Shown here: positions 15,303-25,168 of the stretch, piece after piece
How the letters are laid out: every line of letters starts with the position of its first letter
How positions within the stretch are numbered: position 1 is the first letter of the stretch
Assembly (NCBI RefSeq): GCF_016793485.1
Contig: NZ_JAEULZ010000038.1
Coordinates: 285,158-349,157 of the forward strand
Direction of reading: 5' to 3'
Source of the DNA: Mesorhizobium sp.
GTDB taxonomy: Bacteria > Pseudomonadota > Alphaproteobacteria > Rhizobiales > Rhizobiaceae
Length of the DNA stretch: 64,000 nucleotides
Made by a program: the position numbers and the translations under genes
The notes under the pieces: generated by a model
Databases searched by the model: none
What the model saw: the letters and a program-made list of their open reading frames with translations, nothing else
What the model was told of the DNA's origin: nothing

Positions 15303-17678
15303 ATGAAGGCAGCATCCGGGTTCTTTAGCGCCGCTTCGGCGGTAGCGTTGTCTGCGGCCTTGACTGTGCCTGGCGCGTTCGTGGCGCAACTCGCAACGGT
15401 TTCGATTGCACAGGCAGCAGTGGTTTCCTCTGTCGAGGTCCGCGGAAATCAGCGCGTCGATGCGCAGACGATTCGCGACTATGTGACCATCAAGCCGGGC
15501 CGCAACTTCTCGACGGCCGACATCGACGAATCCGTGAAAGTTCTGTTCGGTACGGGTCTGTTCTCTGACGTAAGCGTGAACCAGGTTGGCGGTACGCTGG
15601 TCATTCAGGTGTCGGAATATCAGGTCGTCAACCAGGTCCTTTTCCAGGGCAACAAGAAGATAAAGGACGCGCAGCTTACGCAGACGGCGCAGTTGAAGCC
15701 GCGCGCAACCTTCTCGCCCGACCAGATGGACGCCGACGTGGAGGCCATAAAGCAGGCCTATTCCAGGATTGGTCGCGACGACGCCATCGTCAACGCGCGG
15801 ACCATCGATCTTGGCGACAACCGCGTTAACGTGGTGTTCGAGATCAACGAGGGTGGCCGCACCAAGATCGCGAACATCAATTTCGTCGGCAACCAGGCGT
15901 TCAGCAGCCGTCGGCTCCAGGATGTCATTACCACCAAGAAGTCGACGATCCTGTCCTTTGTCATGCGCGACGACATCTACGCCGAGGACAGATTGCGCGC
16001 CGACGAGGAGGCGCTGCGCCGGTTCTACTTCAACCGTGGCTATGCCGACTTCCAGGTCATATCGGCGTCTGGCGAACTCGACGAAGCCACCAACGAATAC
16101 ACGGTCAACTTCACGATCGATGAAGGCCAGCGCTACACGTTCAGCGAGATCAACGTCGACAGCACGCTGCCGGAAGTGCCGAGTGAATCGCTGATGCCGC
16201 TGGTCGAAACCAAGCCGGGCGACGTCTATAGCGCCAAGAATATCGAAGACACGATTATCAAGCTCACCGAGCATCTCGCTGGCCTGGGCTATCCGTTCAC
16301 GCAGGTCACCCCGCGCGGCGACCGCAATTTTGAGAACCGTACGATCTCGGTCACCTATGCGATCGACCAGGGCGCAAAGGCCTATGTCGAGCGCATCGAG
16401 GTCCGTGGAAACACTCGCACGCGCGACTATGTTATACGCCGCGAGTTCGAAGTCAGCGAAGGCGATGCCTTCAATCAGGTTTTGATCCAGCGCGCCAAGC
16501 GCAGGCTGGAAGGCCTCGGCTTCTTCGAGACTGTCGAGGTTTCGACCGCTCCCGGTTCGGAAGCCGACCAGGTGGTTCTGGTCGTCGATGTGGTCGAAAA
16601 GTCCACCGGCGAGTTCGCCATCGGCGCGGGCTATACAACGGGCGGAGAAAATCCGGGCGCGGAACTCGAAGGTTCGATCAGCGAAAAGAACTTCCTTGGC
16701 CGCGGCCAGTTCATAAAGTTCTCGGCCGGTGGCGGCGCAGACACGCGCAACTATCAGCTTTCGTTCACGGAGCCGTATTTCCTTGGACGCCGTATCGCGG
16801 CTGGTTTCGACATTTACTACCGGACGCGCGACTACAACCAGTACGACAGCAACACCACGGGCGGCACGATCCGGTTCGGCCTGCCGATTACCGAGAACCT
16901 GACGACCCAGATCGCCTACAACCTGTCTCAGGAAGAGTACAATCTGGAAGATGGTTGCGAGCCTACCGGTGGTGATCCGAATGGACCCTGCGATATCTCG
17001 TTGGCGATCATCGATGCCGTTGAAAACAGCCCCTGGATCAAGTCATCGGTGTCGGGCGGCCTCGTCTACAATACCATCGACAACATGCAGAGCCCGCGTT
17101 CGGGTCTGTACGTAACGGGTCTGCTTGAAGTCGCGGGTTTGGGTGGAGATGCCAAGTTCGTGAAAGCGACGGCGCGCGGCACCTATTACCAGACGCTGTC
17201 CGAGGAACTTGACGTTGTCGGCCTCGTCAGCGGCGGCGCTGGACAAGTGTATAGCTGGGACAATGACGGCTTGCGGGTGTTCGACCATTTCCAGGGCAAC
17301 GACCGTATGATCCGCGGTTTCAAATATGGCGGCATCGGCCCGTATGACGGGGCTCCGGGTGGCGGCAATGACCATCTCGGCGGCACCACCTATTTCAATG
17401 CTTCGGTGGAAACGCAATTCCCGATGCCGATCCTGCCTGAAAACCTCGGCCTGCGCGCCGCGCTCTTCGCCGATGCCGCGACGCTGTATGGAAACGACAT
17501 CAACATGGTCGGCGTTGACGTGATGGGCGCCAACATGGAATGGCGTGCTTCGGTGGGCGCCGGCCTGATCTGGGCCTCGCCGTTCGGCCCGATCCGCGTC
17601 GACTATGCCATGCCGGTGCTCAAGCAGGACCAGGACCAGGTGCAGGAATTCAACTTCGGCATGTCCACCCGCTTCTAG
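15303..17678 (+). CDS. bamA: Outer membrane protein assembly factor BamA
   Basis: A 791-residue Omp85 protein, the core of the BAM complex that folds beta-barrels into the outer membrane. A signal peptide covers about residues 1-38 (ALTVPGAFVAQLATVSIAQA), then five POTRA domains follow, each opening with patterns such as VSSVEVRGNQRVDAQTIRDYV, and then a 16-strand barrel. The loop-6 motif appears as IRGF and the C-terminus ends in phenylalanine (MSTRF), as barrel proteins should. The ATG at 15303 starts the signal peptide; an upstream in-frame start at 15201 would place 34 polar residues before it. It leads the lpxD-fabZ-lpxA-lpxI-lpxB run. Confidence 0.97.
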   Translation: MKAASGFFSAASAVALSAALTVPGAFVAQLATVSIAQAAVVSSVEVRGNQRVDAQTIRDYVTIKPGRNFSTADIDESVKVLFGTGLFSDVSVNQVGGTLVIQVSEYQVVNQVLFQGNKKIKDAQLTQTAQLKPRATFSPDQMDADVEAIKQAYSRIGRDDAIVNARTIDLGDNRVNVVFEINEGGRTKIANINFVGNQAFSSRRLQDVITTKKSTILSFVMRDDIYAEDRLRADEEALRRFYFNRGYADFQVISASGELDEATNEYTVNFTIDEGQRYTFSEINVDSTLPEVPSESLMPLVETKPGDVYSAKNIEDTIIKLTEHLAGLGYPFTQVTPRGDRNFENRTISVTYAIDQGAKAYVERIEVRGNTRTRDYVIRREFEVSEGDAFNQVLIQRAKRRLEGLGFFETVEVSTAPGSEADQVVLVVDVVEKSTGEFAIGAGYTTGGENPGAELEGSISEKNFLGRGQFIKFSAGGGADTRNYQLSFTEPYFLGRRIAAGFDIYYRTRDYNQYDSNTTGGTIRFGLPITENLTTQIAYNLSQEEYNLEDGCEPTGGDPNGPCDISLAIIDAVENSPWIKSSVSGGLVYNTIDNMQSPRSGLYVTGLLEVAGLGGDAKFVKATARGTYYQTLSEELDVVGLVSGGAGQVYSWDNDGLRVFDHFQGNDRMIRGFKYGGIGPYDGAPGGGNDHLGGTTYFNASVETQFPMPILPENLGLRAALFADAATLYGNDINMVGVDVMGANMEWRASVGAGLIWASPFGPIRVDYAMPVLKQDQDQVQEFNFGMSTRF

Positions 17679-17694
17679 CACTGTGGACGCCATT

Positions 17695-17716
17695 GTCCCG
17701 GCGACATCGCCGGGAC
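17695..17716 (+). terminator. Hairpin between bamA and lpxD (attenuator-like)
   Basis: GTCCCGGCGA pairs perfectly with TCGCCGGGAC across two bases, 16 bases after the bamA stop. It has no T-run, so it likely stabilises or partly separates the bamA message from the lpx genes. Confidence 0.5.
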
Positions 17717-17742
17717 GCGGCTAATCTGGACACTCAATTCGC

Positions 17743-18801
17743 ATGACGGACCCGGTATTTTTCGTGCCGACCCGCCGCTACACGGTGGCTGAGGTGGCGA
17801 ATTTGACCGGTGCTGCCCTTGCTGATCCTGCCCACGCGAACATCGAGATCGCCGGGATAGCCTCTGCCTCCGAAGGTGGCGAGGGGATGCTCGTTTTTGT
17901 CGAGGGCAAGAACAACGGCCATCTCGTCGAGGCTCTCGATGCGGCAGCCATCCTCTGCTCCGCCGACATGGCGCAGAAGGCCAAGCCGGGCATTGCTGTG
18001 CTTGTGACGACGCGGCCTCAGGCAGCATTTGCTCAGATCGGGCGGCTGATGTTCCCGGCAGCAGCGTCACCGGAACCGATGACAGGCGAGACCGGGGTTT
18101 CTTCGGATGCGATCATCGATTCGAGCGCGCGGCTGGAGCCCGGCGTCATCGTCGAGCCCGGCGCCGTCGTTGGTCCTGGCGTCGCGATCGGCGCACGCAC
18201 TATCGTCGCCCCGAACGCCATCATAGGAAAACTCTGCCAGATCGGCCGCGATTGCTACATCGGCCCGTCCGTAAGCGTCGTGTATTCGCTGATCGGCAAC
18301 CGTGTGATCCTCCATGCCGGCGCGCGTATCGGTCAGGATGGCTTCGGGTTTACGGGAGGCGCGACCGGCCCCGAGCGCATCCCGCAAATCGGACGCGTCG
18401 TCATCCAGGACAACGTCGAGATCGGCGCCAATTCCGCCGTAGACAGGGGAGCGCTCTCCGACACTGTCATCGGCGAGAACACCAAGATCGACAATCTCGT
18501 TCAAATCGCCCACAACGTCCGCATCGGCCGTAATTGCCTCATCGCCGGCCGTACCGGCATTTCCGGTTCGGTGACGGTCGGAGACAACGTGATGATGGGC
18601 GGTGGCGTTGGAATCGCGGACCACCTGACGATCGGCAGTGGCGCGCGTCTTGCGGCGGGCAGCGGATTCATGAATAACGTCCCACCCGGCGAGATTTGGG
18701 GCGGGAATCCGGCCGAGCCGGCTGCGTTGGCGTGGCGTAACCTCGCTACCCTTCGCAAGCTTTCTGCGGAACGATCCAAGCGAGGAAAAGGCGATGGCTG
18801 A
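17743..18801 (+). CDS. lpxD: UDP-3-O-(3-hydroxyacyl)glucosamine N-acyltransferase
   Basis: A 352-residue trimeric left-handed beta-helix enzyme of lipid A synthesis; it adds the N-linked hydroxyacyl chain from acyl-ACP. An N-terminal uridine-binding domain (about residues 1-105) is followed by hexapeptide repeats. The catalytic histidine is in [13 protein letters not shown], and the [10 protein letters not shown] and [19 protein letters not shown] blocks are typical. The 3' end overlaps the fabZ start by eight bases. Confidence 0.96.
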   Translation: MTDPVFFVPTRRYTVAEVANLTGAALADPAHANIEIAGIASASEGGEGMLVFVEGKNNGHLVEALDAAAILCSADMAQKAKPGIAVLVTTRPQAAFAQIGRLMFPAAASPEPMTGETGVSSDAIIDSSARLEPGVIVEPGAVVGPGVAIGARTIVAPNAIIGKLCQIGRDCYIGPSVSVVYSLIGNRVILHAGARIGQDGFGFTGGATGPERIPQIGRVVIQDNVEIGANSAVDRGALSDTVIGENTKIDNLVQIAHNVRIGRNCLIAGRTGISGSVTVGDNVMMGGGVGIADHLTIGSGARLAAGSGFMNNVPPGEIWGGNPAEPAALAWRNLATLRKLSAERSKRGKGDG

Positions 18802-19255
18802 GAAAACGCTCGAAACGGTCGATATTCTCGGCCTGCTCAAGCTGCTGCCCCATCGCTATCCCCTGCTGCTGGTTGACCGCATCGTCGATATTGACGGTGA
18901 GGAGTCGGCCACGGGTATCAAGAACGTGACGTTCAACGAGCCGCATTTTCAGGGACATTTCCCCGGGCAGCCGGTCATGCCGGGCGTGCTCATCATCGAG
19001 GCGATGGCGCAGACTGCCGGCGCGATCGCGATTCATGCTGCAGCGACGGACAGTCCGTCGCTGGTCTATTTTCTTACCATCGACGGCGCAAAGTTCCGCA
19101 AGCCGGTCGTGCCGGGCGACAAGCTGGAGATGAAGGTCAGGAAGGTGAAGCGGAGAGGCAGCATTTTCCGCTACGCTTGCGAAGCCTTTGTCGATGGCGC
19201 GTTGGTTGCCGAGGCGGAACTCGCGGCGATGCTGACGCCTCCGGGGCAGGGATGA
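18794..19255 (+). CDS. fabZ: 3-hydroxyacyl-ACP dehydratase FabZ
   Basis: A 153-residue hot-dog-fold dehydratase of fatty-acid elongation. The catalytic histidine lies in [18 protein letters not shown] and the glutamate in [24 protein letters not shown] opens the domain. It sits between lpxD and lpxA as in most Gram-negatives, where it balances hydroxyacyl-ACP use between fatty acids and lipid A. It overlaps both neighbours by a few bases. Confidence 0.97.
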   Translation: MAEKTLETVDILGLLKLLPHRYPLLLVDRIVDIDGEESATGIKNVTFNEPHFQGHFPGQPVMPGVLIIEAMAQTAGAIAIHAAATDSPSLVYFLTIDGAKFRKPVVPGDKLEMKVRKVKRRGSIFRYACEAFVDGALVAEAELAAMLTPPGQG

Positions 19256-20097
19256 TGGACGGCATCGTGCGTACGGAAACCACAATACATCCCTTGGCCT
19301 TGGTCGAGCCCGGCGCCGAGCTGGGTGTGGGCGTCGTCATCGGTCCTTTCTGCCATGTCGAAGCGGGAGCGAAGCTCGGCGACCGCGTCGAACTGACAAG
19401 CCGGGTCACTGTGCACTCGGGCGTTACATTGGGCGAAGGCTGCAAGGTTGCGCCGACGGCCGTGCTCGGCGGTCCGCCACAGAACACCAAGCACAAGGGC
19501 GGTCCAACCACTCTCATTGTCGGCAGGAACTGCACCATTCGCGAAGGCGTCACGATGAACCGTGGCACCGACACGAGCCGTGGCGAGACGACCGTGGGCG
19601 AGAATGGCAATTTCCTTGCCTTCTCCCATATCGCGCATGACTGCATCGTCGGCGACAACGTGACGATGGCGAACGTCGCGACCCTTGGCGGCCACGTCGA
19701 GGTCGGCAACAATGTCATTATCGGCGGGCTGGCTGCTGTCCATCAGTTCGGCCGCATAGGCCATCATGCCTTCGTCGGCGGTTGCGCCGCCGTTGCGGGC
19801 GACGTCATTCCCTTCGGCATCGTGGCGGGAAACCATGCAAATCTGCGTGGTCTCAACATCGTCGGCATGAAGCGCTCCGGCGTATCGCGTCAGGACATCC
19901 ACGCCCTTCGCCGTGCGTACAGGATGATCTTCGACCCCGCGCAGCCCTTGTCCGAAAGCCTGCCGGAAGCGGAAGGCCAGTTTGGCCAGACGCCGATCGT
20001 GCGCGACATCCTCGATTTTATCCACGCGCGCGGAAAACGCCCGCTGACGGTGCCGCCGCTGCGTGAGGGCGCAGACAGCGACGATGACGACGACTGA
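19252..20097 (+). CDS. lpxA: Acyl-ACP--UDP-N-acetylglucosamine O-acyltransferase
   Basis: A 281-residue trimeric beta-helix enzyme that starts lipid A synthesis by 3-O-acylation of UDP-GlcNAc. The catalytic histidine is in [15 protein letters not shown], with hexapeptide repeats before it and a C-terminal helical domain ([19 protein letters not shown]). The start is ATGATG, with the first ATG overlapping the fabZ stop; either may be used. The C-terminus ends in an acidic DSDDDDD run. Confidence 0.96.
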   Translation: MMDGIVRTETTIHPLALVEPGAELGVGVVIGPFCHVEAGAKLGDRVELTSRVTVHSGVTLGEGCKVAPTAVLGGPPQNTKHKGGPTTLIVGRNCTIREGVTMNRGTDTSRGETTVGENGNFLAFSHIAHDCIVGDNVTMANVATLGGHVEVGNNVIIGGLAAVHQFGRIGHHAFVGGCAAVAGDVIPFGIVAGNHANLRGLNIVGMKRSGVSRQDIHALRRAYRMIFDPAQPLSESLPEAEGQFGQTPIVRDILDFIHARGKRPLTVPPLREGADSDDDDD

Positions 20098-20968
20098 GGC
20101 GCACGGCGGTCTTAAGCTTCGCCAGGGCGACAAGGTAGCCATCGTCGCCGGCAGCGGCAGGTTGCCCATCGATCTCGCCGAGAAACTTGCTGCTAGGGGA
20201 TATGCACCCTTTCTGGTGATGGTGAACGGCGAGGCCGACGAGGGCCTCGCCACATACGACCATGAGAAGGTTGAGCTCGAAAACTTTGCAGGACTGGGGC
20301 CGCTGCTTAAGCGCAACGGCGCGACGCATGCGGTTTTCGCGGGCGGAATCTCCCGTCGGCCGAAGCTGAGCAAGCTCAGGCTCAGCTTGGCGTTGTTTCG
20401 GCTTATGCCGCGCATACTCGCAAACATGACGAAGGGCGACGACGGCGTCCTTCGCACGCTTGTCGGCATGATGGAGTCGCAAGGAATTCAGGTCATTGGT
20501 CCGCACGAAGTCGCGCCTGATCTTCTGGCGTCTCACGGCTCGATGACCGAGGCGAGCCCGCTGAAGTCAGACTGGCGCGATCTTGATGCGGCTGCCGAAG
20601 CGGCGCGCGCGGTCGGCGTGCTCGACATCGGGCAGGGGGCTGTGGCGATCGGCGGGCGCACCATCGCTCTCGAGGGTATCGAAGGCACGGACGGTCTGCT
20701 CGAACGGGTGAAGGCGATGCGCGGACACGGCCGCATTGCCGGCAAGAAGCGAGGCGTCCTGGTTAAGTTTGCCAAGCCCGGCCAGGAACTGCGCATGGAC
20801 CTTCCGACGATTGGACCGGCGACGGTGATCGCAGCACATGAGGCCGGCCTCGCGGGGATCGGCGTGGAAGCGGATCGATCGCTCGTCCTCGACGCGAAGA
20901 ACGTCTTTGGCGAGGCGAACAGGCGCGGACTTTTCGTGGTCGGCCTGCCGCCTGGAAAACGGCTTTGA
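20084..20968 (+). CDS. lpxI: UDP-2,3-diacylglucosamine pyrophosphatase LpxI
   Basis: A 294-residue protein of the DUF1009/LpxI family, which hydrolyses UDP-2,3-diacylglucosamine to lipid X in organisms without LpxH. The N-terminal KVAIVAGSGRLPIDLAEKLAARGY and C-terminal blocks PTIGPATVIAAHEAGLAGIGVEADRSLVLD match. Its position between lpxA and lpxB is the usual alphaproteobacterial arrangement. The ATG at 20084 overlaps the end of lpxA by 14 bases, and its stop overlaps the lpxB start. Confidence 0.93.
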   Translation: MTTTEAHGGLKLRQGDKVAIVAGSGRLPIDLAEKLAARGYAPFLVMVNGEADEGLATYDHEKVELENFAGLGPLLKRNGATHAVFAGGISRRPKLSKLRLSLALFRLMPRILANMTKGDDGVLRTLVGMMESQGIQVIGPHEVAPDLLASHGSMTEASPLKSDWRDLDAAAEAARAVGVLDIGQGAVAIGGRTIALEGIEGTDGLLERVKAMRGHGRIAGKKRGVLVKFAKPGQELRMDLPTIGPATVIAAHEAGLAGIGVEADRSLVLDAKNVFGEANRRGLFVVGLPPGKRL

Positions 20969-22140
20969 GCGCGGCCCGGCCTCTCAGGATCGGTATCGTC
21001 GCTGGTGAAGAGTCCGGCGACCTTCTAGCCGCGGATATCATTGCTGCTCTTACGGCGACAACCGGGCGCGAGATAGAACTCATCGGCGTCGGCGGCCGTC
21101 ACCTTGAGGCGCATGGCCTGCGGTCGCTTTTCCCGGCACAAGAGATCGCGCTGATGGGGCTGAGCGCTGTCATCCGCGATCTTCCCAGGCTCATCAAACG
21201 CATAGGCAGCACCGCCCGCACGATCTCCGAGGCGAAGCCTGACTGCCTGATCACCATCGACAGCCCGGATTTTACCCTTCGCGTAGCGAAGAAGGTTCGC
21301 GCGCTGGCCGCGGATATTCCCATCGTCCACTATGTCTGTCCGAGCGTCTGGGCGTGGCGTCCGGGCAGGGCGGTCGAGATGAAGCCTTATGTCGACCACA
21401 TCCTCTGCATCCTGCCGTTCGAACCGGCTGAACTCGTTCGCCTCGGAGGCCCGCCCGGAACCTTTGTCGGGCACCGGTTGACCAGCGACCCTGCTCTGAT
21501 TGCCGCCGCCGCGGCACAAGCCGCTCCGCGCGACTGGTCGCCGGATCGTCAGAAAACGTTGCTTATCCTGCCGGGTTCGCGGCGCGGGGAGGTCAGCAAG
21601 CTGATCGGCCCGTTCGGCGAAACAGTCTCCCTCCTGCGCGCCCGCGGCAACGCACTGCGTCTGGTCTTGCCGACGGTGCCACATGTCGAGGCCATGGTTC
21701 GACAGGCCGTTTCGGGATGGGAGCAGAAGCCCGAGATCGTCACGGACGCCCAGGCCAAGTGGCAGGCCTTCGGGCAGGCCGACGCGGCGCTGGTCGCGTC
21801 GGGCACGGTTTCGCTTGAACTGGCGCTCGTCGGCGTGCCGATGTTCTCCTGCTACAAGCTGGACGCCGTGGCGCGCATGGCGCACCGGTTCATAAAGGTC
21901 TGGTCCGCACTGCTGCCCAACCTGATCGCGGACCGGCCCGTTGCGCCCGAGGCCTATGACGAATTCGTCAGGCCGCAATATCTGGCGCGTGCTCTGGAGC
22001 AGCTTTTCGCCGATACGCCGATGCGCGCCTGGCAGACGGACGGCTTTGCTGAAGTCACGCGCCGCATGTCCACGGATCGGCCCTCAGGCGAGCTCGCGGC
22101 GGAAATCGTTTTGCGGGAGATCGAAAAACGCGGGCGGTGA
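20965..22140 (+). CDS. lpxB: Lipid-A-disaccharide synthase
   Basis: A 391-residue GT-B glycosyltransferase (GT19) that joins UDP-diacylglucosamine and lipid X. The block GIVAGEESGDLLAADII opens the N-lobe, and HYVCPSVWAWRPGRAVEMK and LILPGSRRGEVSKL are diagnostic. The start is TTG at 20965 overlapping the lpxI stop; no ATG or GTG lies close enough to keep the N-terminal motif. It is the last gene of the lipid A cluster and converges on gltA. Confidence 0.95.
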   Translation: MSAARPLRIGIVAGEESGDLLAADIIAALTATTGREIELIGVGGRHLEAHGLRSLFPAQEIALMGLSAVIRDLPRLIKRIGSTARTISEAKPDCLITIDSPDFTLRVAKKVRALAADIPIVHYVCPSVWAWRPGRAVEMKPYVDHILCILPFEPAELVRLGGPPGTFVGHRLTSDPALIAAAAAQAAPRDWSPDRQKTLLILPGSRRGEVSKLIGPFGETVSLLRARGNALRLVLPTVPHVEAMVRQAVSGWEQKPEIVTDAQAKWQAFGQADAALVASGTVSLELALVGVPMFSCYKLDAVARMAHRFIKVWSALLPNLIADRPVAPEAYDEFVRPQYLARALEQLFADTPMRAWQTDGFAEVTRRMSTDRPSGELAAEIVLREIEKRGR

Positions 22141-22152
22141 AGCCGGCCCGCG
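22129..22152. terminator. Hairpin between convergent lpxB and gltA
   Basis: CGCGGGC and GCCCGCG pair around a ten-base loop that includes the lpxB stop codon, followed by CTCTTTC. It is a weak candidate terminator for lpxB. Confidence 0.4.
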
Positions 22153-22167
22153 CTCTTTCGTTACGCC

Positions 22168-23451
22168 TTACCGCTTCGCGATAGGCACGTAGTCGCGCTC
22201 GGGCGCGCCGGTGTAGAGCTGGCGCGGACGGCCGATCTTCTGCTGCGGATCCTCGATCATTTCCTTCCACTGGGCGATCCAGCCGACAGTGCGCGCGACG
22301 GCAAACAGCACGGTGAACATGGTGGTGGGGAAGCCGAGCGCCTTCAGCGTGATGCCGGAGTAGAAGTCGATGTTCGGATAAAGCTTCTTCTCTATGAAAT
22401 ACGGATCGTGGAGAGCGATCTTTTCGAGTTCCAGCGCGACGTCCAGAGTCGGGTCGTCCTTGATGCCAAGCTCGCCAAGCACTTCATGCGTGGTCTTCTG
22501 CATGATCTTGGCGCGCGGGTCGTAGTTCTTGTAGACGCGGTGACCGAAGCCCATCAGGCGGAATGGGTCGTTCTTGTCCTTGGCGCGCGCGATAAATTCG
22601 GGGATGCGGTCGACAGTGCCGATCTCTGACAGCATGTTCAGCGCGGCTTCGTTCGCTCCGCCATGCGCCGGGCCCCATAGGCAAGCAATGCCGGCCGCGA
22701 TGCAGGCGAAGGGGTTGGCGCCGGAAGAGCCGGCGAGACGCACGGTCGAGGTCGATGCATTCTGCTCGTGGTCGGCATGCAGGATGAAAATCCGCTCCAT
22801 GGCGCGCGCCAGCACCGGGTTCACCTTGTATTCCTCGCAAGGCACGGCGAAGCACATGTGCAGGAAGTTAGCCGCGAAGCCGAGATCGTTCTTCGGATAA
22901 ACGAAAGGCTGGCCGATATGGTATTTGTAGGCCATGGCCGCAATCGTCGGCATCTTGGCAATCAGGCGCATCGACGCGACCATGCGCTGATAGGGATCGG
23001 AGATATCGGTCGAGTCGTGGTAGAAGGCTGAGAGCGCGCCGACCACGCCGCACATGACGGCCATCGGGTGGGCGTCGCGGCGGAAGCCGGTGAAGAAGCG
23101 GCTCATCTGCTCATGCACCATGGTGTGGCGCGTCACGCGATAATCGAAGTCGTCCTTCTGTGCCTTCGTCGGCAGTTCGCCGTAGAGCAGCAGGTAGCAG
23201 ACTTCGAGGAAATCGCCATGCTCGGCCAGCTGGTCGATCGGGTAGCCGCGGTGAAGAAGAACGCCCTTGTCGCCGTCGATGAAGGTGATGCCCGATTCGC
23301 AGCTTGCGGTGGAGGTGAAGCCCGGGTCGTAGGTGAAGGCGCCTGTCGTCGAGTAGAGTGCGCCGATGTCGATGACCTCTGGACCGATGGTTCCGGCACG
23401 CACCTTGAGATCATGGGTTTTGCCGGCAAATTCCAGCTTTGCAGTTGTCAT
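22168..23451 (-). CDS. gltA: Citrate synthase
   Basis: A 427-residue type II citrate synthase that condenses oxaloacetate and acetyl-CoA in the TCA cycle. The substrate-binding histidines are in [19 protein letters not shown] and [15 protein letters not shown], and the C-terminal aspartate lies in the NIDFYSG region. The ATG at 23451 has an excellent AAGGAGG site. The leader upstream forms a GC-rich hairpin (23498-23519). It is a single gene, separated from gltX by about 170 bases. Confidence 0.97.
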   Translation of the reverse strand: MTTAKLEFAGKTHDLKVRAGTIGPEVIDIGALYSTTGAFTYDPGFTSTASCESGITFIDGDKGVLLHRGYPIDQLAEHGDFLEVCYLLLYGELPTKAQKDDFDYRVTRHTMVHEQMSRFFTGFRRDAHPMAVMCGVVGALSAFYHDSTDISDPYQRMVASMRLIAKMPTIAAMAYKYHIGQPFVYPKNDLGFAANFLHMCFAVPCEEYKVNPVLARAMERIFILHADHEQNASTSTVRLAGSSGANPFACIAAGIACLWGPAHGGANEAALNMLSEIGTVDRIPEFIARAKDKNDPFRLMGFGHRVYKNYDPRAKIMQKTTHEVLGELGIKDDPTLDVALELEKIALHDPYFIEKKLYPNIDFYSGITLKALGFPTTMFTVLFAVARTVGWIAQWKEMIEDPQQKIGRPRQLYTGAPERDYVPIAKR

Positions 23452-23497
23452 CGCAACCTCCTTCAGCCTACCCATTTTGTTGTTGTCGCGGCATGTT

Positions 23498-23519
23498 CGC
23501 CCGGATTTGAACCCGGGCG
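23498..23519 (-). promoter_or_regulatory. Stable hairpin in the gltA leader
   Basis: On the minus strand CGCCCGG and CCGGGCG form a 7-bp stem around GTTCAAAT, 47 bases before the gltA start. The loop resembles a tRNA T-loop, but acceptor, D and anticodon arms are lacking. Confidence 0.45.
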
Positions 23520-23619
23520 TAAGCCGGGCAATCCGGACGCAGTCCCACCCCTTATGGTTGATGCCAATGTTGCATCGCAACAGGTGGGATTCAATGACAA
23601 AAATGACAGTGTCGTTGTC

Positions 23620-25044
23620 CTAATCGATTTGATCGGCGATACGGGCAAGGCTCTCGTCGCGGCCTAGAACGGCCAGCACGTCGAACACACCCGGAGACGT
23701 CGTTCTTCCGGTAAGCGCGGCACGTAACGGCTGCGCGACAGCGCCGAGTTTCAGCCCTTTTTCCTCGGCGAAGGCCCGGATTGCGCCTTCCGTTGCGGAA
23801 GCGGTCCAGTCGCCCTCCTGCGCCTTCAAGGCGGCGAACGCGCCGCGCAGGATCTCCTTCTGCGGCTCCCCCAGTTGCGCTTTCGCCTTTTCGTCGATCG
23901 GCAGGGGGCGTTCGGCAAACAGGAATGCAGCACCGTCGGCCAGTTCCACCAGCGTTTTGGCGCGTTCCTTGAGGCCGGACATCGCGGCCAGCAGTTGCGC
24001 CCGGGTCCGCTCGTCCAGCCTGGCGGCGATCGTCTTGCCGTTCTCCAGATAGGGCAGGGTGCGGATCAGGATGTCGAGCAGCTCGGCATCATCCGTCTGG
24101 CGCATATGGACGCCATTGAGGGCCTCGAGCTTGGCGAAGTCGAACCGCGCCGCACCCTTGTTGACGTCCTCGATCTCGAACCAGCGGATCATGTCATCCA
24201 GGCTCATCACCTCGTCGTCGCCATGGCTCCAGCCGAGACGCACCAGATAGTTGCGCAGCGCCGAGGGCAGGTAGCCCATCGCCCTGTAGGCATCGACGCC
24301 GAGCGCGCCGTGGCGCTTCGACAGCTTTGCCCCATCGGCTCCGTGGATGAGAGGAATATGCGCCATGACCGGAATGTCCCAACCCATGGCGTCGTAGATG
24401 ACCTGCTGGCGCGCCGCGTTGGTCAGATGATCGTCGCCGCGGATGATGTGCGTGACGCCCATGTCGTGATCGTCCACCACCACCGCATGCATGTAGGTCG
24501 GAACACCGTCGGAGCGCAGGATGATGAAGTCGTCCAGGTCCTTGTTCGGGAATTTTACGTCCCCCTGCACGCGGTCGCGCACGATTGTCTCCCCTTCGCG
24601 CGGAGCCTTGATGCGGACGACAGGTTTCACGCCGGCCGGCGCCTCAGAAACATCGGCGTCGCGCCAGCGCCCGTCATAGCGCGGCGGCCGCCCCTCGGCG
24701 CGCGCCTTTTCGCGCATCGCATCGAGCTCGGCGGCGGTTTCGTAGGCGTAATAGGCCTTGCCGTTGCGCACGAGTTCCTCGGCCACCTCACGATGACGCT
24801 CCGCGCGCGCGAACTGGGATATGGGCTCGCCTTCCCAATGCAGGCCCAGCCAGGAAAGCCCGTCCAGGATGGCCGTGGTGGCCGCCTCCGTGGAGCGCTC
24901 GCGATCCGTGTCCTCGATTCGCAGGAGCATCGAACCCTTTGTGTGGCGCGCATAAAGCCAGTTGAAGAGCGCCGTCCGTGCCCCGCCGATATGAAGATAA
25001 CCGGTAGGAGACGGGGCAAATCGGGTGACGACGGTTTTGGACAT
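23620..25044 (-). CDS. gltX: Glutamate--tRNA ligase
   Basis: A 474-residue class I aminoacyl-tRNA synthetase. The HIGH-type motif reads [10 protein letters not shown] and the KMSKS-type motif reads GAKLSKRHG. Alphaproteobacteria often have two GltX proteins, one of them acting also on tRNA(Gln) that is then amidated by GatCAB; which paralogue this is cannot be settled here. It is transcribed towards gltA and is divergent from comEC. Confidence 0.96.
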   Translation of the reverse strand: MSKTVVTRFAPSPTGYLHIGGARTALFNWLYARHTKGSMLLRIEDTDRERSTEAATTAILDGLSWLGLHWEGEPISQFARAERHREVAEELVRNGKAYYAYETAAELDAMREKARAEGRPPRYDGRWRDADVSEAPAGVKPVVRIKAPREGETIVRDRVQGDVKFPNKDLDDFIILRSDGVPTYMHAVVVDDHDMGVTHIIRGDDHLTNAARQQVIYDAMGWDIPVMAHIPLIHGADGAKLSKRHGALGVDAYRAMGYLPSALRNYLVRLGWSHGDDEVMSLDDMIRWFEIEDVNKGAARFDFAKLEALNGVHMRQTDDAELLDILIRTLPYLENGKTIAARLDERTRAQLLAAMSGLKERAKTLVELADGAAFLFAERPLPIDEKAKAQLGEPQKEILRGAFAALKAQEGDWTASATEGAIRAFAEEKGLKLGAVAQPLRAALTGRTTSPGVFDVLAVLGRDESLARIADQID

Positions 25045-25168
25045 TCTTTTCTCGAAGTGCGGTCCGGAGGGCTGCTCGCATAGCCCGGGGCGCGACCGGT
25101 GGCTAAAAGTCGGGGTTCATGTAGCATAGGTCGCCCGTCGTGCAAGTATCGGGCGCAGTGGGGGCTGC

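Noticed and set aside
23490-23540. Possible tRNA on the minus strand before gltA
   Set aside because: Only a T-loop-like hairpin is present; D-arm, anticodon arm, acceptor stem and CCA are missing.
23875-25083. A 402-codon plus-strand frame opposite gltX
   Set aside because: It is the antisense shadow of gltX; gltX has complete synthetase motifs and this frame has none.
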